NCBI GenBank assembly: GCA_032629725.1
Contig: JAFEVB010000010.1
Span: 558,001 to 622,000, forward strand
Source: Gremmenia infestans
Taxonomy: Eukaryota > Ascomycota > Leotiomycetes > Helotiales > Hamatocanthoscyphaceae
Length of the DNA stretch: 64,000 nt
Direction of reading: 5' to 3'
Shown: one piece after another, positions 18,702-31,157 of the stretch
Layout: each line of letters opens with the position of its first letter
Position numbering within the stretch: the stretch's first letter is position 1
Program-made: the position numbers and the translations under genes
The notes under the pieces: generated by a model
Told to the model about the DNA's origin: nothing
Database searches by the model: none
What the model saw: the letters and a program-made list of their open reading frames with translations, nothing else

Positions 18702-21700
18702 TGGGAAACTATGATGTGGGCTTGGGACTGGTAGGGCATGGAGGCGGGGGCGGGGTGGGGATAGGGGTGTTTAGGCGTTTAGGATGAAAGATGAGAGATG
18801 CTGTATGATAGATCGTAGACCAGAGACACTAATGAGCACTATACCGTACTAGACAAACAGACAAACGATGAATTCATTAACTATTCTTCTTCCTCTACAT
18901 TAATATTCATTCCATTTTCCTCATAGCACCTCACGAGTACTAACGGACTTCTTCCCTCCTTTCCCACCCCAAATCATTCAGGTGTTCTAATCCAACTCCA
19001 TTACATAAAACCAAACCCATTGTCTCCTCACCTTCCACCTTCCACCTTCCCCCAACAACCCAACCCATCCTCTCCTCTACCAACCCCAAAGAAAATCTAT
19101 AAACAGCATCATGCATGCACGAACTTACCTCCCTACCTACCTACCCAGAAACCAATCTAAAAACAAAATAAAACATCCCCGAATCCGCATGCACTCACCC
19201 GCATACAACTAAGTACGTGGAACCACTTCAAGTGATGTATTGAGAAGCGAGGTAAATAAAGCGAGGTGGTGATAAAGAAAGGGAGATACGGTTGGTAGAT
19301 GCTCATGCTGTAATTGTACTTTGCTGTAGAGTAAAGCAGAGTAAAGGAAAGTACATAGTGCCAAGGAGGCTCTAAGCGTGTTTGCTTATCCTAGTGATGG
19401 CGTGATACTTTAAGAAATAGAAGGGAGAAATTAATGATATGATATGATATGCTATGTATTCGCACTAACTAATGCTTAGCATTCTTTCTCCCTCTCTTCT
19501 AGCCATAGAGTTTTGGAAATAATGAGACGGGTGAAATGGCCCGGAAATTGCAAGTCGGAAGTTGGAAGAATAGTACCTATAGGAAGCAGATGAAAGAACG
19601 ACAATCGCATTTCATGCTTGCCTTGAGATATGCTTCTAAAGGTCCAATATGAAAGGCGTTTCAGAGTGCTCATTCGAGCACTACGGTGTGAGGAGGACTT
19701 GCATATGCATATGCGGATCCTAGGGTGATTGGGAGGAATTGCATATGAGAAATATGAAATATGAGGTAGTACTCGTATCTCCCACTAGGAAGCGGATCCC
19801 GTTCATTGCAACGCGATGCAATCATCCTGTCCCAGAAAGGTAAACAATTCGCGCTGACCAAGCCATCCTCATTACCAAATGAGGCTGAGTCAGGTCAGTG
19901 TGGTGGATGCGGGGGCAGGAGCTTGGTGGAGGTGGAGATGGAGGCTTGTCTTCGGAGGTTTGTGGTGGGGGCAGAGTGGGGGCGAAGTTGAGCTGGATAA
20001 ATGAGGTTGGAATGGGTGACTGGTAATGTAGGCCAATAATCTGTAACATGTATGTGAATGGTGTTGGCTGTGGTGAGACAATTGTAGTCCAGCCTTGCTG
20101 TGTTGGAGATAGAGTTGACCTACACCACCAACTGAGGTGGCAGTTGTAGTTGGATATTACGAGCGCATCAGCAGTCGTTTGTTATTGCGAGTGCTGAGGC
20201 ATGGCTGCTTCGCCGTGTTCTGGCTGTTATCGACCCCTATATGCCAACTCATATATTTTAGAAGCACGGCGTTGATTGCTCATATACAGCGTTGAGTTGA
20301 TCAAAATCAGGAGACTTGTATGAAAATGCCAATACACATCGACGAAAGGAATAGTTCTTCAAATTGCATCTGCCATACACAGACGTAGCACGGCATTGCT
20401 GTGGCATATCAAATATCGCCTAGCTGCTCCTGCTCCCGTATGTATGTAGCAGAGAGGCATGATAGCATGATGTCCATCTTGTGTAGTATTCGGTTGGCGA
20501 AAAACGTCTCTTGGGCAGCTCAGCCTCATCCGATGTAATCCTGCTGTATCGATTTCGGATTTACAGTAGAGGTCATGAAACTCTTCGCACTACATCTGCC
20601 AGATGCAAAATGTGGAGATTGAACACGGGTTGAAGCATCTAGATATCGCTTGGAGAGGACCAATGATGGTAAAAAGATTTCTTCTCGAAGCTGTGGGACG
20701 CAATCATTGGAGATTTGACGGCAATCTTTATGTCGTGGAAAGGGAGGGACTGTACGACTTGTTGGAAGAAAAAGATACTGACTGAAGTTGGTATTAAAGG
20801 GTTTGAGGTATGAGGCATGAAGTATGAGTTGTGCGAGGGATGAAGGGAAATAAAAGGGACTGTTCGGATGCAAAGGATTGGGATGAACTGCACACGCACT
20901 ACCTCTCGATACTAAATGCATGTAAATCGATAAATGCGAACCCAGCAAGGTGGTTGGTTGTCCAAGCTTCTCGGTCTCACCTGTCAACTTTGACATGAGG
21001 GCACACGACATCCCGAATCAGCACATGGCGTTTCTGTATCTTGTACTGCAGACTACAAATAGTGATTCAAGGCCTATCTATGGACAGTAGCAGAACAGAG
21101 CTGTAATTCATGTAACCAGCACTCAGCATCCACATCCACATCCACATCCAAATGGACATGCACATGCACATGAAACCAGAAAAGTACTGCTGTAACCTTA
21201 CTTGCGTGCCGTGCCGAAGAGAAACAGCATACATTCCGTACCTACGGTATCTTTATCGCGTGGGAGGAAGGTAGCTTTGGAGGCTGGAAGTCCTTTTTAT
21301 GTCGCGGGCCACTCACTCCACCACCATCTGTCGATGATAATCAATTGTGGGCCAAGTGAAGACGAACCCTGCAGGGCATCAATTGGAACCTTGGGCTTGG
21401 ATTGGCGGTGCATTGCCAAGATACCAGTACAGTATGGGTACGTCCAAGTATACGGAGTTAGTAGCTGCATTCGGCTGCTAGGCTTATTGCCAATTGGGCT
21501 ATTTGATACGAGTTAGGAGCTTACCTTACCTTACTTACCTTGAGGTTCTTCATGTCAATTTAATCCAACACATTCCCCCGCAGCCGTAAAATAAGCGTGG
21601 TAGAACCTATCTAATTATACGAGCAGGATGATAGAGTTGTGTTACTTGTACGAGGTGCGACTCGACACGAGGGATGGCATTTGCTTCCCACAATGCCATG

Positions 21701-22724
21701 TGTGGTTGGTTGAGGCCGGTGCAACCTTCTGATTCGTAAAGCTTTGGAGTCTTACCAAGTAAAACGGCACTTTTTAAATATCCAACAACGCCACAGATGA
21801 GTCGGACGGCGCTGCGCAAAAATGATACTGTACCTTGAGAAAAGGGTCTTAGATACCATAGCCGGCCCGCCAGGCAGGTGGATCTATTCATTAGTAAGGT
21901 ACTGTACTGTACTGTAGACTGCCACTCAGAGCTTGCGCATTGCAACAATTTGTCCTTCCAAAGTTCCATGGAGCTTCTCGAACCTGTTACTCTCAGCTAA
22001 ATCGCAATGATAGGCGTGAATTCACAAAAACATCACACGTTACATGGACCAGCCCGGCGATATGCAACCAGCCACTGGGGTAAGATCCCTCCGTCGTCCG
22101 TCCCAAGGACAGTGGCCTGAGCTTAGCCATTCACACGCCTCAGCCGCGATTTAGACCAGCCAGGGCCAGGGTGATAGAGGAAAGACCCCAGCTTGTTGCG
22201 GAGAAGGCCCGTTTGTTTTCACTGGTTTCTGGTGAGAAAGTCTTATCTTTATCTCACTCCCTTGCCTTGATCCTTGCATGTAGACGGCTGTAGAGCATAC
22301 TAGACCCTGTAACCTCACCCTTCCTCACCCTACCTCACGTCCCTCACGCACCTCACGCGAAGGAAGATGAGAGGTGAGAGGGCAGGCCAAGCCAGGCGAC
22401 TATATTATTTCCAAACCTCCCATTTCTGCTGACGGCCTTTCTCTCTTCTCCTTGCAATACCGACAGTGCGGTGCCATTGCGATCCTACTATTCGCTCGGA
22501 TCGGCTCTATCTTACACCCCAACTCACCAAGCCATATTCACCAGCCTCCAAGGCTGTACGTATATGACTCCAGACAGGCTTCTATTCACACTCAACCTCG
22601 GGGACTTCAACGATAAAAGAGAAGAGTTTCGCCCAACTCTTGGAACACGACCACACCACCCAGCATCTTCATTACCCTACCCTATCTGGCGCTTCAAGAC
22701 CTCATTTTCGCATCTTCCCATACC
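18702..22724. other. 4-kb gene-poor region with simple repeats
   Basis: I find no supported protein gene. Present are a ctacctac run near 19126-19147, a ccacatccacatcc run at about 21128-21152 followed by a gcacatgcacatg run, a ttaccttaccttacttacctt stretch near 21521-21541, and a gtactgtactgtactgta run near 21897-21914. CT-rich DNA precedes the transporter ATG at 22725. A 161-codon minus frame at 20526-21011 has no family features. The last 400-600 bp are probably the transporter promoter and leader. The rest could hold a long non-coding transcript or distal regulatory DNA, but nothing in the sequence proves it. Confidence 0.55.
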
Positions 22725-24515
22725 ATGGCTTCCGAAGTCTCAAACTCCGCTGCTTCTCCGCAAGTCGAAAACGACTACAAAGAGCCTGTGCATGACCACG
22801 TAGATATGGGCGACACTGCTTTCGTTGTTCCCGATCGCCCTGCCGGTTGGAAATGGCGCGCTCGCAAGATTGGCCCCCTCAACATTCCCTGGTATGCTTC
22901 GCCGCGATTCCAGTTGATCATGGTGTCTTTCGTTTGTTTCCTGTGTCCGGGCATGTTCAACGCTTTGGGTGGTCTTGGAGGAGGAGGAAAGACGGACGCT
23001 ACACTGGCCGATAACATGGTTCGTACTACCCACGCGTACATATTCCACTTGCGCTTTCCCTATACAGTCGATAGTTTCACAATGCTAACATTGATACGTT
23101 GATTGCAGAACACGGCTCTCTACTCAACATTCGCCGTCTTTGGTTTCTTCGGTGGCACATTCGTCAACAAGCTCGGTGTCAAGGGCACGCTTGCCTTTGG
23201 TGGACTTGGATATTGCATCTATGCCATTTCTTTGCTCGCATCAGTACATGCCGACGTCGGCGGTTTCAACATCTTTGCTGGTGCCCTTCTTGGAGTATGC
23301 GCTGGTCTGCTCTGGACTGCCCAAGGAACTATAATGATCTCCTATCCCAAGGAGGGTTCCAAGGGTAAGTTCTTTGCCATTTTCTGGGCTATTTTCAACG
23401 CGGGGGCTGTTATTGGGAGTTTGGTAAGTTCCGGTCCTCTCTTCCATCGGGTCTACATCCAAACTTATGTGTACTTGCGCTTCATACTCCATAACTACAT
23501 CCTAACCTTTTTCGCCAGATCCCACTCGGTCAGAATATCCATGTTACAGCCAACAAGACGGTTGGAGATGGTACTTACATTGCCTTTATCATCCTCATGT
23601 TCCTTGGTGCATGCCTCGCCCTTTTGCTCTGCAACGCCAACGACGTCATTCGTCCCGATGGATCTAAGGTCGTTCTAATGAAACATCCCAGCTGGCAATC
23701 GGAATTTATTGGTCTCTGGGAGACCCTTCGACATGAGCCCCTGGTCGTCCTCCTATTCCCCATGTTTTGGTCCTCCAACTGGTTCACAACCTACCAACAG
23801 AATAGCGTCAACGGTGCCCATTTTGATACCCGCACCAAGGCTTTGAACAACCTCCTCTACTACCTTGCTCAGATCGTTGGTGCTATTGTCTATGGCGTGT
23901 GTATGGATATTACCTGGGTCCGCCGTTCGGTTCGTGCCAAGCTTTCGCTCGGTCTTCTTTTCGTCCTGACCCTGGCTATTTGGGGTGGGGGGTTCGAATA
24001 CGCTAAGGGATATACTCGTGAATCCGTCAACACAGATCCCAAAGTCGGACCAGTCACGGACTTCAAGCCTACCGATTGGAAAACCTCTGGTTATGTTGGA
24101 CCCATGTTCCTCTACTTTTTCTACGGATTCTACGATTCCGTCTGGCAAGCGGCTGTTTACTGGTACGTAGTTTTCCTCCACCACAACCGTTAATGAAACT
24201 TGCTAACAAGAAACCAGGTACATGGGTGCACTCTCTAATTCTGGTCGTCGCGCCGCCAACTACGTCGGATTTTACAAGGGAATCCAATCCGCGGGCGCAG
24301 CCGTCATCTGGTCTCTCGACTCCCGCAAGATCTCCTTCATGGCCGAGTTTGCCTCGACCTGGGGTCTCCTACTCTTCTCCCTCGTGTGCGCCACGCCCGT
24401 CATCTGTTTCAAGGTTAAGGACCATGTCACCGTCCTAGAAGATCTGGTTGGCACGGGTGAGACGCTTGCTGATGTGCTACCTGAGGGGCATGCCGAGAAG
24501 ACTGGCATTGCATGA
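22725..24515 (+). CDS. UNC93-like (DUF895) major-facilitator membrane protein
   Basis: There are four exons, 22725-23018, 23109-23423, 23519-24162 and 24218-24515, with matching phases and introns of 55-95 bp. The product is 516 aa. The fungal UNC93/DUF895 family is a branch of the MFS fold with about 10-12 helices; substrates are unknown. A soluble 60-residue N-terminus precedes the first helix (FQLIMVSFVCFLCPGMFNAL). Family landmarks are NALGGLGGGG after TM1, NTALYSTFAVFGFFGG, GLLWTAQGTIMISYPKEGSKG and FFYGFYDSVWQAAVYW. In the C-terminal half RRAANYVGFYKGIQSAG is the usual last cytosolic loop. The first donor (GTTCGT) and third donor (GTACGT) are weaker than consensus but give clean joins. 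It sits downstream of an unusually long gap. Confidence 0.92.
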
Positions 24516-26111
24516 TTTAGATAATAGGGAGTTAGGATAAGAGGGATTGCGGGGATAATTTTTTTCAATACCAATGTTTTCACTATATGCCCGTTCATGA
24601 ATGGGGGCAATCAGTGGGTCAATCTATGCATCGTATTGGCGTTATGATGGAATTTCTTAATGATGTGATGGCTAGGCTTGAGTACTACGGTACTATAGTA
24701 CGCTATGAATGATACTCTATGAACTTATTATCCCCCTCTCAGCTTGTTGATCTGTGAAAGCAGAAATGTGATGTGAGTGAGTCTCAAATGTACAGTCAGC
24801 TAAGTAGCATAATTTTGACTCGGGTCATTCAGCGTTGCAATTTGCGGGTCTTCCGCATCCATCAGGTAGTCCTAGGGGTGTCTTATAGTATTGGCACTCT
24901 AGTTATATATTCTCATTCCTTTCTCCATACTATGCCATACATCTACACCTACTTTCCTTTCCTCTCCTCTGAAACTCCCTCCCAACCCCTCCTCCATCCC
25001 AAAAAGTCCATCTTTTCCCTTTGCTAGGAAAACAAGATAAGAACGTGACTTATATGGAGGTGTATTTTATTAACTAGGAGGTGTGGGTGGATGACGCTGT
25101 AGCTGTAGTGGTAGGTAGTGAAAGGGCTTGGGGTTTTTTGAGCGGTGATGAAGGATGGAGGGATGGATGGAGGGACGGATAGGATAGGATAAGTAGGGAG
25201 ATACGGGGGAATGGCAATACAAGTTAGGTCTGAGTCAGTGAGTGGGGTATCTGATTAGTTGGTTCGAGGCCTAGGCTGGGGTTGGAATTAGCATTTAGGT
25301 GAGGGTGAGAAGAGGTTATACTTATGAGAGAGATAGAGGCGTGTGTAACAGACAGAGTTCAGTTTGAGTATGTTTTCCTGAATTGGAAGGAGTATTCAAT
25401 AGCTATTTATACTTATTTCCGTGTCTATCTCTGACATGGAGGAGTTTGATCGATGTCGTTTGTTGACAGTAGATTTGAGACGCTGACGATGTTACTGCGC
25501 TTGCATGTGTGTCTTGTGATTTAGTGACTTTCTTTGTTATGACCAATAAATGATGCAAACTACTCAACTTCATTACCACTAGTAGACATCCAGTGGTAAG
25601 ATAATTATTAATCTGAGTATCGATTATTGTTAATCAAAAAGTTGTTTTTGAATATTGCAGTCGCTGAAGTGGTTCAATGCAATCTAGGACAAGACGCTAA
25701 AATGTTTAGCATGTGATGTTGTCCATCTCCAAGTCTGAAAGGTAGGATTATACTTATCTCGTAATGAAAAAGAGTGCCGATGGGATTACGTATGGCTTTA
25801 GTGGTTGTTGTCCCAAGGCTGGGAGAGGTGCTCTGCTTAGGTACTTACTATCTGTAGAAAAGGGGTGTGGTTAAAAAGGGGTTCGGATAGTGAACTAAGC
25901 GACATTTGCACGTGGTGCGGCGGGAGAAGAGCCACTAGCCTCTATTTAGCCTCGGTCATGCGGGGTGTGGGGGGCTCGGGGGGGGACACCAGGGAAATTT
26001 GAAGATACCAAGGTAAGATTGCATCCAAAGAAACGATGCGTCTGTCTTTACTCGCCCAAAACAAGCGGAATCGAGTGAGCTCTTCTCTCACACAATTGGG
26101 TTCATGAGGAG
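24516..26111. other. Intergenic, between transporter and DUF4185 genes
   Basis: This 1.6-kb region has no supported gene. A purine-rich ggatgga/ggataggat run lies near 25150-25190. An 84-codon frame at 24773-25027 looks like noise. Confidence 0.55.
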
Positions 26112-28048
26112 ATGTTCTCTTCAACGTCAAGGGTCTCGTTAGGTTTTGCCGCGGTTGTTTGCGTTATCACGATAGTGCTTCTAGTCTACAACACCGTCTT
26201 CAACATACCGGTTGCTTTCTCGGTAGTAACTTACGGCCATCACCTCCCTCTCATAGCGACCTCGATTGAGGATCTTGGCTGGGTTACTGATCCTGTTTTG
26301 AACGATGGGGGCATCTATCATGATGGCGGAGGCGGTGCTAGTACGAACGGGTATCATGTTCAAATATTTGCTGACTCGGCCACGAACTCAAGCGGCTTTA
26401 ATTTTGTGCACAACTCTGTTGCTTATTTTGGCTATGTAAGTCTTCTCAAGCAGTTGCGCCATTAGTACTAATGACACGATCAGAGAGAGCCAGGAAATCC
26501 CATAAAACAATATCAATTCGGTATGAAGGGACTAGAAGGCGAAGCCATATTTAGCGGTATTGTACCTGTCGGACCGGAAGGGAATGAAACTGATATCGGC
26601 CCTATATTCGCCGTCTGGAGTAAGAAATTTCGACCATTTTTGACTCTCATTACGCCCATCTCGCTTTAACTAGGAAGCAGATCCTGCAATAATTGCTTTG
26701 CAGGAATAACTCGCAGATATTAATACAGTACGACGCGGCTTCGGAAAGATCATTTTCAACGCCTCTATTGTTTTAGATGTTTGAGACATTTAGACAAATT
26801 CTATGTCCAGATCATGTCATAGACCTGAGTTCTTTGGATCTTGTGAAGCAATTAGTGCTGTATTTTCATAATATGATGTCAATCTAGTAGGAGCAACAGC
26901 TGACTTTAAGAACCCCTAGTGTTGAGCGGTATGACCCCAATGCCGGACGGGCAAACTCTTTTGGGAGTATTCCCGTGTTTGAATGAAGGGACTAGCACAG
27001 ACTTCTACAACACGATGGTGCAGATGAACGTCACAGATCCCGAGACTATTGCACCAGGAGAGAGCCCGCCGTTCAAACGCCTCGGTAATGGAAGACTTTT
27101 CTATGCGAACGAGGTATATGTAAGTAATGAAATGGGGAGATCTACCATTCAAGATGGCTTGTTTGATCGAGAAATCCTTTCGACAAAGCAACTGCTGACT
27201 TCTTGTTGTCTATAGTACGGTACCTTTGCTCTAGAAGTAAAGCCTGATGGATATCTGTATTTGTACGGCTCCGACGTGACGGGAATAAAGCTGGCAAGGA
27301 CACCAAGTACGCCTAGCAGCATCGCAGATCGGAATCAGTATACATATTATAACTCTGCAACGAGATCATGGCAAATGGATCCTCTCACCAAAAACGATGC
27401 AATAGGAAATATCATTACCTGGAGTGTACCATTGATTGTAGAAGGCCCTAAAAATGGAACTTTACTTGGGCCAAATGTAGGCGATGTCTGGTATGATAAC
27501 TACCACAAAACAACAGTGATGGTAAGCGTTCGGACACATATTTCCTGTTGGGAATCTTTCACCAAAAAGATTGCATGAAGAGATTCTGACTTCCTTGGGT
27601 CTCAGATGTGGAACGATGCGGGTATAGATGCGACATTTTGGTTCAGGTACGAAAGTCTCAGAGCACTGCTTCTTGCTCCTCCGAAATCTCACATTCCTCG
27701 TACTTCAATCTTCTGAAAAGTTGCTAACTTTGGGTTTTGCAGCTATGCGGAAAGTGGTGAGGTAGAACGCCCTTGGAGTAAGCCAGTCGGTAAGTCAAAG
27801 TCTTGAAGCAGTCTCATCTGCTGCCAAAAGTCTTCCGGATTCCATGCGTGCATGTAAAATTACGTCATTAACTTCTTACAGCTATTTGGACACCGCCAAT
27901 TCCTCCTGAGTGTGCTGCCGCACCGGAGCTTAATTTCAATTACCAAGGTCACGCGCATCCTGGATGGGATCCGACGGGCAAAACTCTTTTGGTTAGCTAT
28001 GCTAGTTGTGCAAATTATGTCAGTATGGCGAAGATTACTTGGCTTTAG
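26112..28048 (+). CDS. DUF4185 membrane-anchored beta-propeller-like protein
   Basis: Seven exons (26112-26435, 26484-26619, 26920-27119, 27216-27521, 27606-27646, 27743-27789 and 27882-28048) give 406 aa with every phase matching. Residues about 9-27 form a hydrophobic signal anchor (VSLGFAAVVCVITIVLLVY), so the rest is probably extracellular or lumenal. DUF4185 proteins resemble five-bladed glycoside-hydrolase propellers; their substrate is unknown. Landmarks are HDGGGGASTNGYHVQIFADS, TPMPDGQTLLGVFPCLNEG, YGTFALEVKPDGYLYLYGSD and the C-terminal HAHPGWDPTGKTLLVSYASC. There are several N-glycosylation sequons (for example NVT, NGT). Intron 2 is 300 bp, far longer than the others, but ends in a good GCTGAC branch point and CTAG acceptor. 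The domain call is good; enzymatic role unproven. Confidence 0.82.
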
Positions 28049-28897
28049 AGTTCCACTTGCGAACAATTTATATGAGAGATAATCTAATTAATTCAAACTT
28101 TCCCCCCTTATTATTGCTATGTGGCCTAGTGCTGCTAATAGGTCAAGTTGTCGCTTCCGTTAAATTTTTATGATTGTTTTAGCTTTTATACTTTACTTTA
28201 CTCCTTTGTAAAAGCCTCATCAACGGCCCCTTTTTGCAAGCGTTGTTCGCCATTCCTATCCCTTGGTATCTAGGAAAACAAAGGATTGCCAAAAGAGTAT
28301 ATGACTCACGTGATTTATATGGCTCGAACAACATGACATAGTTTGATTCATGACTCTGTCTGCCCTTCCTCTTTTTGATGTCCTCTCTTTTTACCTTACT
28401 TAGAATTGTCTTAATTTTCATTTTCCTAGTTTAAAGATCACTCAGCTTTACTATCTCTGACTGAAGTAACTTATCATGATACCTGGAGCTCCCAACTGCC
28501 TCAAATTATTTGTTCCAGCACATTACTAAAAAGAAAGACAATAAATCCGAAGAGATCTGACGAGATGACTTAACGCATAATAGATTTGGTGCCCCTGAAG
28601 CTTAACGCCGTCTTTTCGGTGACTTCTGCGAACTTTCAGTTCCTCACAATCCCGACGTTGCATTTATAAGCGCATGCACATTTGTAATCCTAACTGCAAG
28701 ATACGATTACAATACATCGAAAACAACACCTAGGAAAGAATGATAAAATCCGAACAACACACACGTACGTCATTGTGTAGCATCGAGATTTGTTATAGCA
28801 AAAGATTTCACGATGGAGTATAATTATAAGGACTCAGCCGTGCTGGATATGAAGATGGAGCATCAAACAACGACAAGCGCCAGTTCTATAAATAACC
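28049..28897. other. Intergenic, upstream of the SRR1-domain gene
   Basis: No supported gene. An out-of-frame ATG frame (28813-29025) overlaps the start of the SRR1 gene and may act as an upstream ORF. Confidence 0.5.
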
Positions 28898-29629
28898 ATG
28901 CCTCACTTAATGGAAATCCAACAAGCCACCCAATCAAAACGAACTTCAAAACCCAAAGCTTCATCATCTCGGGACATCCAGCAACTCCACATCTTATACA
29001 ACATAACCAGAGCCCGCTACCTTGAATCAAATCTCTCAATTTCAATAAACTACCTCCTCGAATCCAAAACCCGACCCGCAATCACCAAAATCGTCTCCCT
29101 AGGCCTAGGCAGTTTTAAATCCGTAGACCAAACCCGGAGGATAAAACAATTAACAATATTCCTCGCCATTGCCGCACAACTACGACTCTACAGTCCAGAA
29201 GTCGAGATATATGCGCAAGATCCATCATTCTCCAAAAACGACCAGACATTTCTCCAGAGCCTAGGCGTGCATATCCTCTCCACCCCCTCAGCAACAGAAT
29301 TAGGCCAAGCAGCGCAATATATCGACGAGACGACGCTGGTATACAGCCCATTCTTGACGCTAGAAGCCTACCAGCTTTTGTTTTCTACCGAGACGGTCAA
29401 GTTATTCATCGGGGATGACTTTGATGCACTTCGTGCCAAATGGCCGAAGCACAGTTCAGGACGCAATGAGGCCGAATTATTATTGAGACGGTTCGTGCAG
29501 GGGTATCGGAAACGGGTCATAGGTGGTGATGATGAGTTCTGGGATGTGGAGGATAAGCCATTTCCCATGACTATGTATTCGGGTGTTTTGCGTCGTTATC
29601 AAAACAAGCAGCGCCAGGCCAAGCTCTGA
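28898..29629 (+). CDS. SRR1-domain protein
   Basis: A single exon encodes 243 aa. The SRR1-like domain is found in a plant circadian/light-signalling protein and in many fungal proteins; its fungal role is poorly known. Residues about 68-190 show the expected alternation of strands and helices: TKIVSLGLGSF, then RRIKQLTIFLAIAAQLRLY, EVEIYAQDPSFSKNDQTFLQ, SLGVHILSTPSATELG, TLVYSPFLTLEAYQLLF and VKLFIGDDFDAL. The N-terminus is basic and Ser/Lys-rich; the C-terminus is basic. The start chosen is the first in-frame ATG. A second ATG four codons later is equally possible. Confidence 0.8.
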   Translation: MPHLMEIQQATQSKRTSKPKASSSRDIQQLHILYNITRARYLESNLSISINYLLESKTRPAITKIVSLGLGSFKSVDQTRRIKQLTIFLAIAAQLRLYSPEVEIYAQDPSFSKNDQTFLQSLGVHILSTPSATELGQAAQYIDETTLVYSPFLTLEAYQLLFSTETVKLFIGDDFDALRAKWPKHSSGRNEAELLLRRFVQGYRKRVIGGDDEFWDVEDKPFPMTMYSGVLRRYQNKQRQAKL

Positions 29630-29900
29630 AATTTCAACTTATATTACCTTAAATACCATAATACATAATAAGATACTAGCATTTATAACTTTCAGGTTCG
29701 AAATAAGTACTGGTGCTAGTTCCTCTGGTCGTCAAAAGACACTACTGCCTATTTCGACTGCCCACATCATTACCCACATGTCCGCAGTCACGGTGAATGT
29801 TTCATTCGTTTTTAGTTCCCCTATAGAATTCAGTAGTCATTCTAATCTATATGGATGTAACCTCTACCTGTATTACTCTGACGAGAATATTCTAGCTGTC

Positions 29901-31157
29901 CTAGAGAAGGATTAAACCCACAAAGGTACATCCAAAACATACCACATATATCAAGGCCGGTAGGAGTTGTAGTCTCATATTAGGCTTGGTCGACTGGCGG
30001 TACAATATCGTGGATATCGTCACTGCGATTAAGATCTCGGTGCCTAACACGACATATCGAACAGCGTCTCGTGTGGGGTAGTATTCGGCAAATGTTAATG
30101 TCTGACGGATGGGAATCTTGAACCATTGAACCAACACAAGGATACCATACATGATTATGTATCCAACTGCAGTTCTACTTTCATCCGTCCATCCTCTTAC
30201 ATGAAAACAATAGTCGGACCCCCAAACCATACCAGCGGGGCGAAATTTCAGCTTCTCGTCAGATACAGAGCTTCTATTGCGAGGCTGGACTTGGCCGTAT
30301 GAGCTTGGAAAGAGGCCCGCTGCGCGGCGCATAGGAAACAGTGATACCAGAGTGATACCAAGCCATGCGCCTCCTGTGGATCCAGTAACGATGGCCGTTG
30401 CGAGTATAGCCTCCATACTCTTGAAGGCGAATTCCACGAGCAAGATATCGACGTTACCAGCCGTTTAAACATGAACAATATGACCTCTTGGGGGTCTCAT
30501 ATATGAGTCAAAAGCTGGCCATTAATCGATGCGTCTGATAGAGAGGCTTAAGTTATCCAGAGGCGTGAGATAAGATCGTATTTCCTCGCATTGAAGTGTT
30601 TCGTGAAGCCATTTACGAGTACACTCGACTTGGTGTAACGTGCTTCGTTTGCTTCGACCAACCATATGGACTTCTAACACCACCTCTATGGATACTTCTT
30701 TGTGCTCGTGAACTGTACAACTAGGGGTTGTGTCATTCGTAATTCGAAAGTTGCGTTGATTGGCGATCTGCGAGTCTTCTGGCATCGAAGTTGGAGGGCA
30801 GCACAATAGAGACACTATATGCAATGCAGCAACCCAGTCGACGATCTTGTGTTTATGATTGGCTTCAGAGCCGCAAGTTTTATAGTACTCGTAAAGATGT
30901 CGCGAATGCTTGGTGATGCAGTGCGTGAGTGCGTCGACAAGTTGTCTCTGTAAATGATTTGGAGCAATATTTGGGCGCTTATCTTCATCTTCTGTCCACT
31001 TGCCTCGCCAATGGGGATGATCAAATGCAGCGGCAACACGGTTCCATACGACGATGTCCCAGTTGTTTCTTTCTGTTGAACTTGCTGCATATAATACTCC
31101 AGCAATTGTCGAATATCCTGGGGGGAGATTTGCAATTGAGGTATTCTGATCCCCCAT
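29901..31157 (-). pseudogene. Four-TM membrane protein gene interrupted by two in-frame TAA codons
   Basis: Two long frames on the minus strand, 31157-30522 and 30464-29901, lie in the same reading frame. Two TAA codons, at 30522-30524 and 30465-30467, separate them, with 18 sense codons between. The N-terminal half is soluble (NNWDIVVWNRVAAAFDHPHW, later CTRKWLHETLQCEE). The second half carries four hydrophobic segments (ATAIVTGSTGGAWLGITLV, VGYIIMYGILVLVQWF, YVVLGTEILIAVTISTILY and ALIYVVCFGCTFVGLILL). No GT donor precedes the first stop closely enough for an intron to remove both. I therefore read it as one gene of about 419 codons with two nonsense codons, not two genes. The family is not recognised. 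Alternatives are two separate short genes or assembly errors. Confidence 0.6.

Noticed and set aside
20526..21011. 161-codon minus-strand frame in the 4-kb gap
   Set aside because: Low protein character, no family features, no consistent neighbours; probably chance.
21960..22010. tRNA-like B-box on the minus strand (GGTTCGAGA)
   Set aside because: No acceptor stem or A-box at proper spacing; no tRNA could be folded by eye here or elsewhere in the window.
26674..26780. Extra exon inside the 300-bp DUF4185 intron
   Set aside because: All tested acceptors lead to a stop within 25 codons, while a direct join of the flanking exons is in phase and matches the family.
30522..31157. Two independent genes instead of one broken gene
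   Set aside because: Both frames are identical in phase and the 18 codons between the stops also read as protein, so one gene is simpler, though not proven.
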